IMG/VR virus record: IMGVR_UViG_3300042344_000078 | Coordinates: 1-62,412 of that record | Origin: a virus | Length of the DNA stretch: 62,412 bases | Reading direction: 5' to 3' (one strand) | Part shown: positions 1 to 5,776 of the stretch, piece by piece | How the letters are laid out: each line of letters begins with the position of its first letter | Numbering within the stretch: the first letter of the stretch is position 1 | Made by a program: the position numbers and the translations under genes | Notes under the pieces: generated by a model | What the model was told of the DNA's origin: nothing | The model's input: only the letters and a program-made list of their open reading frames with translations | The model's database searches: none

Positions 1-67
1 TATAGGCTCGACCGCCGATCTGTGCGACGCGGCGCATGAAATATTTTTCGATGTCTTTCTCTAGCAT
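1..67 (-). CDS. VRR-NUC-type nuclease, N-terminal fragment (partial)
   Basis: An open frame runs off the left edge of the window; only the first 22 residues are present, starting MLEKDIEKYF and ending GGRAY. This opening resembles the N-terminus of small phage VRR-NUC nucleases, which carry an acidic residue near the start and a GGRAY-like strand before the catalytic core. The start codon follows AAGAGAC by five bases. It is divergent from the DUF2800-like gene at 130. A complete VRR-NUC gene of different sequence occurs at 14441, so this would be a second member. The assignment rests on a short stretch and is an inference. Confidence 0.5.
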   Translation of the reverse strand, partial: MLEKDIEKYFMRRVAQIGGRAY

Positions 68-77
68 AAAAAGTCTC

Positions 78-105
78 TTGACATACCCGTAAAGAAAAGT
101 CTAGT
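78..105 (+). promoter_or_regulatory. Sigma-70-like promoter of the left-flank nuclease gene
   Basis: A perfect -35 box TTGACA (78-83) is followed after 16 bp by TCTAGT (100-105), a 4/6 match to the -10 consensus. The start codon of the next gene lies 25 bp downstream. Unlike the promoters inside the repeat at 3221 and 5713, no TTGTG-N9-CACAA operator follows it, which fits a different origin for this flank. Confidence 0.45.
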
Positions 106-129
106 GTCGAATCACTGAAAGGTAAGGTA

Positions 130-1215
130 ATGACACACAGTAATATCGTCGGCGGCTCGTCCGCAAAGCGTCTAATTAAATGCCCTGGCTCTCGTAAGTT
201 AGTGGCGGAATTACCCCCTAAACCGACAAGCAGTTACGCGGAAGAAGGTTCGCGTCTGCACGACGCCATGCACATGATCTTGTCGCACGGCGCGAAGGTC
301 GACGACTACACGGATAATGAGAAGATTATCCTAGCGCTTGACGCGTTGAATGAAATCGACCCTAATAACGAGTTGGAGTTTGCCACAGAGGTTAACGTTC
401 ACTTTGGAGGCTTCCTTGCCGGAGTTTTTGGTAGTTGCGATCTCGCTGGCCGCATACGCAATCGCGCGATACTGCTAGACTGGAAGTTTGGAGACGGCGT
501 TGCTGTCGACGCAGAAGAGAACGAACAGCTTATGTTCTACACGGCGGCCGGTATGCGCACGCCAGAACTGCGCTGGGTGTTTGAGAACGTCGACGAGATC
601 GAACTAATCATCGTGCAGCCGCCGTATGTAAAGCGCTGGGTGACGACGCCCGGTCGCATAAAAGCGTTTGAGCGCACGCTGTATGATGCTGTGCAGCAAT
701 CTTTCAAGCCCGACGCGCCGTTTGCCGCTGGTGATCATTGCCGTTGGTGTTCGGCTAAGCCTGTCTGTCCGTTGCTTACAGGTAAACTTGAGCGCGCCGT
801 TGCGACTAAAGTGAAGGCGATTGACCCGGAGAAAATGCAACATGCTTTGGCGATGGCGATACTTGCGGAAGAATGGGCTAAAGGCGTTCGTGAACTGGCC
901 CAGACGATGCTGGAAAATAACGCGCCAGTGCCGGGGTGGAAACTCGTGCCCAAACGGGCCACTCGCCAATGGGCTGATCCTGTTACGGCGGAAGCGACTT
1001 TTAATGAAATGGGATTGGGTTTCACGGAGTTCATGGAATTAAAATCGCCGGCACAAATCGAAAAGGCGCTTAAAAAGCGTCATATTGCGATGCCGGAAGG
1101 TTTTACCGTTTCCATGTCAACAGGTAACACGATAGCGCCGGAGAGCGATCCCCGTCCTGCCGTGCTTACAATAGGCAAGGACATCCGTTCTGCCTTCTCT
1201 AAGCTAAAGGTCTAG
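130..1215 (+). CDS. DUF2800-like PD-(D/E)XK nuclease with Fe-S cysteines
   Basis: A 361-residue protein with the layout of RecB/Cas4-like phage nucleases (DUF2800). Visible elements are an N-terminal cysteine (C18, in KCPGS), a conserved EEGSRLHD helix (38-45) with H44, a first acidic catalytic residue D104 (GSCDLAG), the D117-W-K119 core, Q133 in the following helix, and three late cysteines C204, C207 and C213. With C18 these could hold a 4Fe-4S cluster as in AddB and Cas4. It probably degrades or processes DNA ends during phage recombination or host DNA breakdown. The next gene starts two bases after its stop, so they form an operon. A different nuclease of the same fold is at 13749. Confidence 0.75.
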   Translation: MTHSNIVGGSSAKRLIKCPGSRKLVAELPPKPTSSYAEEGSRLHDAMHMILSHGAKVDDYTDNEKIILALDALNEIDPNNELEFATEVNVHFGGFLAGVFGSCDLAGRIRNRAILLDWKFGDGVAVDAEENEQLMFYTAAGMRTPELRWVFENVDEIELIIVQPPYVKRWVTTPGRIKAFERTLYDAVQQSFKPDAPFAAGDHCRWCSAKPVCPLLTGKLERAVATKVKAIDPEKMQHALAMAILAEEWAKGVRELAQTMLENNAPVPGWKLVPKRATRQWADPVTAEATFNEMGLGFTEFMELKSPAQIEKALKKRHIAMPEGFTVSMSTGNTIAPESDPRPAVLTIGKDIRSAFSKLKV

Positions 1216-1217
1216 TC

Positions 1218-1844
1218 ATGTCTAATATTGTGAAGTTCGGCAACGCCAATCTCCCCACCGCTGCGTCTCTGGCTGAGTCGCTGCGTAAACTCGATACTGA
1301 CGCTGGCGTCGGTTCGGTCATCCTGAAAATGGATAAGACCGGCCATTGGGTTTACGGCGCGGATCAGACTGAGATCGACAAAGACGGACGCTGGGCGGTC
1401 AATCCGTTCTCGTTCGTCCACGGTTTCATCGCGTGGGGCGAAGGCGAAGTGCTTGGCGAGAAGATGGTGTCCATTACGGAGCCGCTTCCCGAACTGGACG
1501 TGCCCCCGCCTGGCGCTAAGCGCGGATGGGAGCCGCAGGTCGGCATGAGCGTCAAGTGCCTCGACGGTGAGGATGCTGGCACGGAAGCCCGCTACACGGT
1601 CACGTCCGTTGGCGGTAAGCGCGCTATGCACCAGCTTGCCATGAAGGTTGCCGATCAGGTCGAGAAAGATCAGGACGCCCCTGTGGCCGTCGTGAAACTC
1701 GGCTCGGAATATTATCAGCATAAGTCCTACGGTCGCGTCTACACTCCGGTGTTTGACGTGATCGAATGGATTTCGCTCGACGGTGCGCCAGCCGAATCGG
1801 TCGATGGCTCTACCGCAGACACTGGCCGTCGTCGTCGCGGCTGA
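1218..1844 (+). CDS. Unknown protein paired with the DUF2800-like nuclease; possibly ssDNA binding
   Basis: A 208-residue protein I do not recognise with certainty. It starts two bases after the nuclease stop and is followed by a terminator, so it is the last gene of a two-gene operon. The sequence is rich in beta-forming residues and aromatic patches (HWVYGAD, EYYQHKSYGRVY) and ends in a short basic tail of four arginines. Phages often place a single-strand DNA-binding protein beside a recombination nuclease, so that role is possible, but no acidic tail typical of SSB proteins is present. By eye the coding sequence is clearly more GC-rich than most of the window. Confidence 0.7.
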   Translation: MSNIVKFGNANLPTAASLAESLRKLDTDAGVGSVILKMDKTGHWVYGADQTEIDKDGRWAVNPFSFVHGFIAWGEGEVLGEKMVSITEPLPELDVPPPGAKRGWEPQVGMSVKCLDGEDAGTEARYTVTSVGGKRAMHQLAMKVADQVEKDQDAPVAVVKLGSEYYQHKSYGRVYTPVFDVIEWISLDGAPAESVDGSTADTGRRRRG

Positions 1845-1855
1845 TGATAGAGAGG

Positions 1856-1880
1856 CGGCGGCTTAGGCCGCCGTCTTTTT
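1856..1880 (+). terminator. Rho-independent terminator
   Basis: CGGCGGC (1856-1862), loop TTAG, GCCGCCG (1867-1873), then TCTTTTT. The perfect 7-bp GC stem and T-run directly follow the stop at 1844 and separate the left-flank operon from the coiled-coil gene chain. Confidence 0.85.
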
Positions 1881-1892
1881 CTGGGAGAGCCG

Positions 1893-2162
1893 ATGACTGA
1901 CTATACCGACCTAATCGAACGGCTGCGCGCTCCCGTGCCGACTGTCTATGACTGCAAAGACGCCGCCGACGCATTAGAGGCGCAGGCACGACGGATTGCG
2001 GAGTTGGAAAAGATGCTCGCCGTGCATCGTCTGGCGGTTGACGTTGACGCCTTAAAAGCCCGCATCGCGGAGTTGGAAGCGGAGAACGAAGAACTGAAAA
2101 AGGCAATTTCTAAACCGTGGATGGGTTCTGCCCGCGCCGCTTATCTGGGAGAGAAGGAATGA
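1893..2162 (+). CDS. Coiled-coil protein, modular family member 1
   Basis: An 89-residue protein, helical almost throughout, starting MTDYTDLIERLR and ending RAAYLGEKE. It has heptad segments such as ARRIAELEKML and ARIAELEAENEELKK. GGGAGAG precedes the start. Its N-terminus matches the next gene (MTDYTDLIERL), its middle and C-terminal part match the gene at 57632, and its last residues match all members of the chain. The end overlaps the next start as ATGA, so translation is probably coupled. The function is unknown; small coiled-coil proteins of this size could be adaptors or modulators of host proteins. Confidence 0.75.
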   Translation: MTDYTDLIERLRAPVPTVYDCKDAADALEAQARRIAELEKMLAVHRLAVDVDALKARIAELEAENEELKKAISKPWMGSARAAYLGEKE

Positions 2163-2458
2163 CTGACTACACCGATTTAATCGAACGGCTGCGTGGGAAC
2201 GATATGCCTTGGTCTGTCAAAGACGCCGCCGACGCATTAGAGGCGCAGGCGGGGCGGATTGCTGAGTTGCGTAAAGAAGCTGACATGATGCACAGCGAAT
2301 ACAAGACAGCCCGCGCCCGCATCGCGGAACTTAAAGCGGCGCTGAAGCCGTTTGCTGACAAGGCGGATAAAGCCGAAGGCCCGTTTGAGCCGCCGTATCC
2401 TGTGGACTATTCGTTATGGAGAGCCGCCCGCGCCGCTTATCTGGGAGAGAAGGAATGA
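2159..2458 (+). CDS. Coiled-coil protein, modular family member 2
   Basis: A 99-residue protein whose start overlaps the previous stop as ATGA, with GGAGAGAAGGA as ribosome-binding site inside the preceding gene's last codons. A longer frame from 2117 is open, but this start is better supported. It begins MTDYTDLIERLRGND, contains the helical module RKEADMMHSEYKTAR that also occurs in the gene at 57632, then ARIAELKAALKPFADKA, and ends RAAYLGEKE. No enzyme motif is visible. The repeated modules show that this gene and its neighbours arose by duplication and exchange. Confidence 0.75.
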   Translation: MTDYTDLIERLRGNDMPWSVKDAADALEAQAGRIAELRKEADMMHSEYKTARARIAELKAALKPFADKADKAEGPFEPPYPVDYSLWRAARAAYLGEKE

Positions 2459-2835
2459 GTGACGACTTTATTGCGCTGCTGCGCGACGAACTTGCGGAAA
2501 TGGCGTCAACCGCTTCCGTCGATATGGAATTGTGGAACAGGTTTTCAAACCGCGTTCTTAAAGCCGCAAACGTCATTGAAGAACAAGCCGTCCGCATTGA
2601 GGACATCGCAGAGAAATACAACAACGCTCTATTGTCGCCTGTTACAGAGAAGATGCTGAAAAACGCGGTTGAAGAGATTGTTCAGTTAAAGGCGGCGCTT
2701 AAGCCCTTCGTTGACATGGCAGACGAGTATGACGCCGCTTTTCCTCGGCCCTTGAATATTTGCCTTGCAGAATATCCAGAGGATTACCCTTTGTGGTGTC
2801 AAGCCCGCGCCGCTTATCTGGGAGAGAAGGAATGA
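2455..2835 (+). CDS. Coiled-coil protein, modular family member 3
   Basis: A 126-residue, mostly helical protein that overlaps its predecessor by four bases (ATGA) and uses the same GGAGAGAAGGA site. It begins MSDDFIALLRDELAEM, has a long central helix, then the module VQLKAALKPFVDMADEYD, related to the ALKPFADKADKAE stretch of member 2, and ends RAAYLGEKE. The order helical region, ALKPF module, aromatic linker and conserved tail is shared with member 2. Its function is unknown. Confidence 0.75.
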   Translation: MSDDFIALLRDELAEMASTASVDMELWNRFSNRVLKAANVIEEQAVRIEDIAEKYNNALLSPVTEKMLKNAVEEIVQLKAALKPFVDMADEYDAAFPRPLNICLAEYPEDYPLWCQARAAYLGEKE

Positions 2836-3047
2836 GTGGTTTTGGTTTCGGAAAAGGACCGCCTTTGACGGCGGAACACCAAGCGGTGCATGAAATCCGC
2901 GCTGATGAAACGCTGGCGCTACGCGCCCGCATCGCGGAACTTGAAGCGGAAGTTGCTGACTTGAACGAGTGTCTTACCCTTGCCCACATGGACGGTTTTG
3001 AAAAAGGGCGTGACGCCGCCCGCGCCGCTTTGGGAGAAAAGGAATGA
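2832..3047 (+). CDS. Coiled-coil protein, modular family member 4
   Basis: A 71-residue protein starting MSGFGFGKGPPLTAEH at the ATGA overlap with member 3. It carries the shared ARIAELEAEVADLNE coiled-coil module and ends RAALGEKE, a slightly shortened form of the family tail. A longer frame from 2760 exists, but its extra part overlaps member 3 and lacks a ribosome-binding site. The glycine-rich head is unlike the others, so members differ mainly at the N-terminus. Its function is unknown. Confidence 0.7.
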   Translation: MSGFGFGKGPPLTAEHQAVHEIRADETLALRARIAELEAEVADLNECLTLAHMDGFEKGRDAARAALGEKE

Positions 3048-3208
3048 CTGAACCCAGATCAATAGAACTTGAACTTCGCTGGCTGCGCGCACGTTTTAAC
3101 GACGCAGAGTGGGAGCAAGATGAAGGGATGATGGCTTCACTCTCTTATCAAATCAATCGGTTGGAAATGCTACAATCCTTGGGCGAACGATTCGACGTAA
3201 ATCACTGA
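3044..3208 (+). CDS. Small unknown protein, end of the coiled-coil chain
   Basis: A 54-residue frame beginning MTEPRSIELELRWLR at an ATGA overlap with member 4, preceded by GGGAGAAAAGGA. It lacks the RAAYLGEKE tail, consistent with being the last gene of the chain, where no following ribosome-binding site is needed. The composition is helical and charged (RARFNDAEWEQDEGMM). The promoter at 3221 starts just after its stop. Confidence 0.6.
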   Translation: MTEPRSIELELRWLRARFNDAEWEQDEGMMASLSYQINRLEMLQSLGERFDVNH

Positions 3209-3220
3209 TTTTGTTCGAAC

Positions 3221-3249
3221 TTGACACGCTCAACGTGTTGTGCAATGAT
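3221..3249 (+). promoter_or_regulatory. Early sigma-70-like promoter of the MoxR operon
   Basis: TTGACA (3221-3226), 17 bp, then AATGAT (3244-3249). The segment GTGCA upstream of or within the -10 is shared with the promoters at 5713, 54601 and 56134, so these form one promoter class. Transcription should start around 3256, inside the operator that follows. Confidence 0.75.
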
Positions 3250-3253
3250 CGAA

Positions 3254-3272
3254 CTGTGAACAAATCACACAA
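3254..3272. promoter_or_regulatory. Operator, (C/T)TGTG-N9-CACAA class
   Basis: CTGTG (3254-3258), nine bases, CACAA (3268-3272): one mismatch from the perfect palindromic form found at 54392, 54618, 56124 and 56168. It begins five bases after the -10 box, so a bound protein would cover the transcription start and probably repress. Confidence 0.65.
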
Positions 3273-3290
3273 TAACTAAGAGGCAATACC

Positions 3291-4283
3291 ATGCGACCGA
3301 CTCAGTTAGAAGCTACTCTTACGGCTCTTATCTCTATCAATCGCACGACTACTATCGAAGGCGCACCCGGTGGTGGTAAGACTACCATTGTTCATGCCGT
3401 CGCCAATAAGATGGGTAAGCACTACATCGAACGGCATCTCCCTACGATGCTTGTCGAGGACTTTGGCATACCCGTTATCGGTGGCGATACGCTGACTTAT
3501 AAAATCCCTGACTGGTTTCCTTCCAAGGGTTCTTCGTGGGATGATGGTAAGGGCGGTGTGCTATGCTTCGACGATAGGAACCAAGCTAATGCAGATATTC
3601 AGAAGGTGCTGGCAAACATTTGTCAGGCTCGTAATCTGCATGGTGTTCCCCTTGCTGATGGCTGGACTGTCGTTTCTACTGGCAATCGGCAGTCTGATCG
3701 TGCTGGCGCAAACCGCGTTCTTAGCCATCTGCGTAACCGTGAAACGGTTATTGAGTTGGATACTCACTTGGATGACTCGACGCAGTGGATGATCGACAAC
3801 GCCGTTAAGCCAGAGGTTATCTCATTCCTTCGCTTTCGTCCCAACCTGCTGCATGACTTCGATCCGCAGCGTGATAGCAACCCCACGCCTCGCTCTTGGG
3901 TCGAAGGTGTTAGCGCAGTGCTTGGCGTTGTGCCTTCCGAGTCTGAGTATGAGTGCTTCAAGGGCGCAGTAGGTGAAGGCGCTGCGGCTGAGTTTGTTGG
4001 CTTCATGCGTATCTTCCGCAAGCTGCCTAATCCTGACGCTATCTTGCTTAATCCAGATAAATCCGATGTGCCTTCCGATCCGGCGACACTCTATGCCTTA
4101 TCGGGCGCTCTGGCTGAACGTGCGTCGGATGCTAACTTTGCTCGTGTCTGCACATATGCCGAGCGTATGCCGCCGGAGTTTTCTGTGCTGACCATTAGCT
4201 ATGCCGCCCGCAAGAACCCATCACTGGCTTCAACCCAAGCGTTTACGACATGGGCTGTTAAGCACCAAGACGTTTTGTTCTAA
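3291..4283 (+). CDS. MoxR-type AAA+ ATPase
   Basis: A 330-residue AAA+ protein of the MoxR/CobS kind. Walker A is GAPGGGKT (24-31), Walker B VLCFDD (90-95), sensor 1 STGN (129-132), and LRNR (147-150) could supply the arginine finger. MoxR ATPases act as chaperones that remodel partners, usually together with a VWA protein; such a protein is encoded at 5777, with a DUF3150-like gene between. This set is known from integrative elements, where the genes are often labelled CobS, DUF3150 and CobT. Its job in phage growth is unknown. It has its own promoter and operator upstream. The next gene overlaps by one base (TAATG). Confidence 0.85.
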   Translation: MRPTQLEATLTALISINRTTTIEGAPGGGKTTIVHAVANKMGKHYIERHLPTMLVEDFGIPVIGGDTLTYKIPDWFPSKGSSWDDGKGGVLCFDDRNQANADIQKVLANICQARNLHGVPLADGWTVVSTGNRQSDRAGANRVLSHLRNRETVIELDTHLDDSTQWMIDNAVKPEVISFLRFRPNLLHDFDPQRDSNPTPRSWVEGVSAVLGVVPSESEYECFKGAVGEGAAAEFVGFMRIFRKLPNPDAILLNPDKSDVPSDPATLYALSGALAERASDANFARVCTYAERMPPEFSVLTISYAARKNPSLASTQAFTTWAVKHQDVLF

Positions 4284-4711
4284 TGGGCTATCGTTCTGAT
4301 GTGGCGTTGGGGATTGCGTTCCCCAACAACGCCGCGCTGGTGTCGTTCCTAACAGCGCAGAAGCTAACAGGCACAAAGGAGATGCAGGAAGCGATTAAAC
4401 AGTTTGGTGTTACGCATATGTCCGCAGCCTACAAGGAATACGTTGTGCTGTGGGTGTATGAGGAACAAGTGAAGTGGTATCCAGACTACCCAGAGGTGAT
4501 GGCCTACAACCAGATCATCCAGAACGCCAAGGACTTAGACTATTCAACGATTGAAATAGAGATAGGAGAGGAAACGAATGACATAAAGTTTGAGGTTAAT
4601 CACGGCGAAAAATCAGACTGTGCCTGTCTATATGACTCGTTTGATATTCGGCGTGAAATAAACCGACCTGAAAGCTGGCAAGATATATCCTCGTTTGTCA
4701 AGGAGAACTAA
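4283..4711 (+). CDS. Unknown protein in the MoxR-VWA operon
   Basis: A 142-residue protein starting MGYRSDVALGIAFPN, joined to the ATPase stop as TAATG and followed two bases later by the DUF3150-like gene. It looks like a mixed alpha/beta single-domain protein with a beta-strand half (DYSTIEIEIGEETNDIKFEV) and an acidic surface. I do not recognise a family. Its place inside the operon suggests that it works with the ATPase or its substrate. Confidence 0.8.
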   Translation: MGYRSDVALGIAFPNNAALVSFLTAQKLTGTKEMQEAIKQFGVTHMSAAYKEYVVLWVYEEQVKWYPDYPEVMAYNQIIQNAKDLDYSTIEIEIGEETNDIKFEVNHGEKSDCACLYDSFDIRREINRPESWQDISSFVKEN

Positions 4712-4713
4712 CC

Positions 4714-5565
4714 ATGAACCTTAACGACCGTGCGCTGCTGGTGCAGCTTAACATTTCACAGTGGACGGCGCGCAAACATGACAAGCGCGCTACGGAGGAC
4801 GTTGCTGCGATGCACAACGCTGGCAAATCTGCTGGCCGGTATCACAAAGCGTTGCTTCCCATGAACGATTATCTGGATAACGTGCAAAAGAAAGCCACGC
4901 TGATCCGCACCCGTTACTACCAGAACACGTTGCCGTGGGCGATGGATGGCACTCAGATGCTTCCATCTGCTAATTACCTGTCGTTTATGACTGACTTCCG
5001 CAAACAGAAAGCGGAGTGGGAGTATGCCGTTGCGTTGTTTATCGACCACTACGATGACATGAAAACCATAGCCAAGCGTGTGCTTGGTTCGCTCTACTCC
5101 GAGGCTGACTACCCGTCGGAGCAAGAGATCATCCACAAATTCAAGATGGATATGGCTGTGTTTCCTGTGCCTTCCACTGACTTTCGTGTGCAGTTATCGA
5201 ACGATGAACTAAACCATATTCGTGGTGACTTAGAAGCTAGGCTTGCTACTGCACAGCAAGCGGCTGTGCGTGATGTGTGGGATCGACTGTTCGACAAAGT
5301 AAAACATATTGCTGACAAGCTGGCCGATCCCAAAGCTATCTTCCGTGACAGCATGGTGGAGAACGCCAAAGAATTGTGCGAACTACTGCCAAGGTTAAAC
5401 TTTACTGATGATCCGAACCTTGAGATGATGCGCGCAGAAGTGGAAGCCAAACTAATCGGCCATCATCCAGAGGCGTTGCGTAACAACCTTGACTTGCGAC
5501 ACGACACTGCGTCCGAAGCGAAAGCTATCATGGATAAGATGTCTGTGTTTATGAATGGCTTATGA
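4714..5565 (+). CDS. DUF3150-like protein
   Basis: A 283-residue, mainly helical protein with a conserved N-terminal pattern (VQLNISQWTARKHDKRATED) and an LPW...DG..MLPSANY segment, which I read as DUF3150. In integrative elements and some phages this family lies between a MoxR/CobS ATPase and a VWA/CobT protein, exactly as here. Known members have no established function; it may be an adaptor or substrate of the MoxR-VWA machine. The start ATG follows AAGGAGA by a good spacing. It ends the operon, and a hairpin follows at 5660. Confidence 0.65.
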   Translation: MNLNDRALLVQLNISQWTARKHDKRATEDVAAMHNAGKSAGRYHKALLPMNDYLDNVQKKATLIRTRYYQNTLPWAMDGTQMLPSANYLSFMTDFRKQKAEWEYAVALFIDHYDDMKTIAKRVLGSLYSEADYPSEQEIIHKFKMDMAVFPVPSTDFRVQLSNDELNHIRGDLEARLATAQQAAVRDVWDRLFDKVKHIADKLADPKAIFRDSMVENAKELCELLPRLNFTDDPNLEMMRAEVEAKLIGHHPEALRNNLDLRHDTASEAKAIMDKMSVFMNGL

Positions 5566-5659
5566 AATACGATAGCTGCCAGTTTGCTATTGTATAGTCT
5601 CACCTGACTTGCATGGTGATCGAGTGGGACTCGAAAACTGGGAAACGAGGAAGCACTAA
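5566..5659 (+). other. Structured non-coding leader or spacer
   Basis: There is no convincing frame here. It contains the short hairpin CGAGT-GGG-ACTCG near 5620 and precedes the stronger hairpin at 5660. It is conserved between the two repeat copies. It could be a 3' untranslated region or a small RNA; there is no direct evidence for either. Confidence 0.3.
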
Positions 5660-5706
5660 GAGTCGTCGCGGCAATCGCGTAACACGCTGCGGCGACTCAC
5701 TTTTCC
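5660..5706 (+). terminator. Hairpin, probable terminator of the MoxR operon
   Basis: GAGTCGTCGC (5660-5669) pairs with GCGGCGACTC (5689-5698), ten base pairs with one G-U, loop of 19 bases, then ACTTTTCC. The T-run is short and the loop large, so termination may be partial. It ends seven bases before the next -35 box. Confidence 0.5.
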
Positions 5707-5712
5707 GGCGAC

Positions 5713-5741
5713 TTGACACGCGCCGCAACGTCGTGCATCAT
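5713..5741 (+). promoter_or_regulatory. Early sigma-70-like promoter of the VWA gene
   Basis: TTGACA (5713-5718), 17 bp, then CATCAT (5736-5741), with GTGCA as in the other early promoters. The operator at 5746 follows at the same distance as in the promoter at 3221. Confidence 0.7.
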
Positions 5742-5745
5742 CGGG

Positions 5746-5764
5746 CTGTGAACTGAACACACAA
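5746..5764. promoter_or_regulatory. Operator, (C/T)TGTG-N9-CACAA class
   Basis: CTGTG (5746-5750), nine bases, CACAA (5760-5764), five bases after the -10 box, the same geometry as at 3254. It would overlap the start of transcription. The leader AGGACTAAGGCA follows directly before the start codon at 5777. Confidence 0.65.
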
Positions 5765-5776
5765 AGGACTAAGGCA

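Noticed and set aside
5566-5660. tRNA gene in the structured spacer
   Set aside because: Hairpins are present but no cloverleaf with acceptor stem and anticodon arm can be formed.
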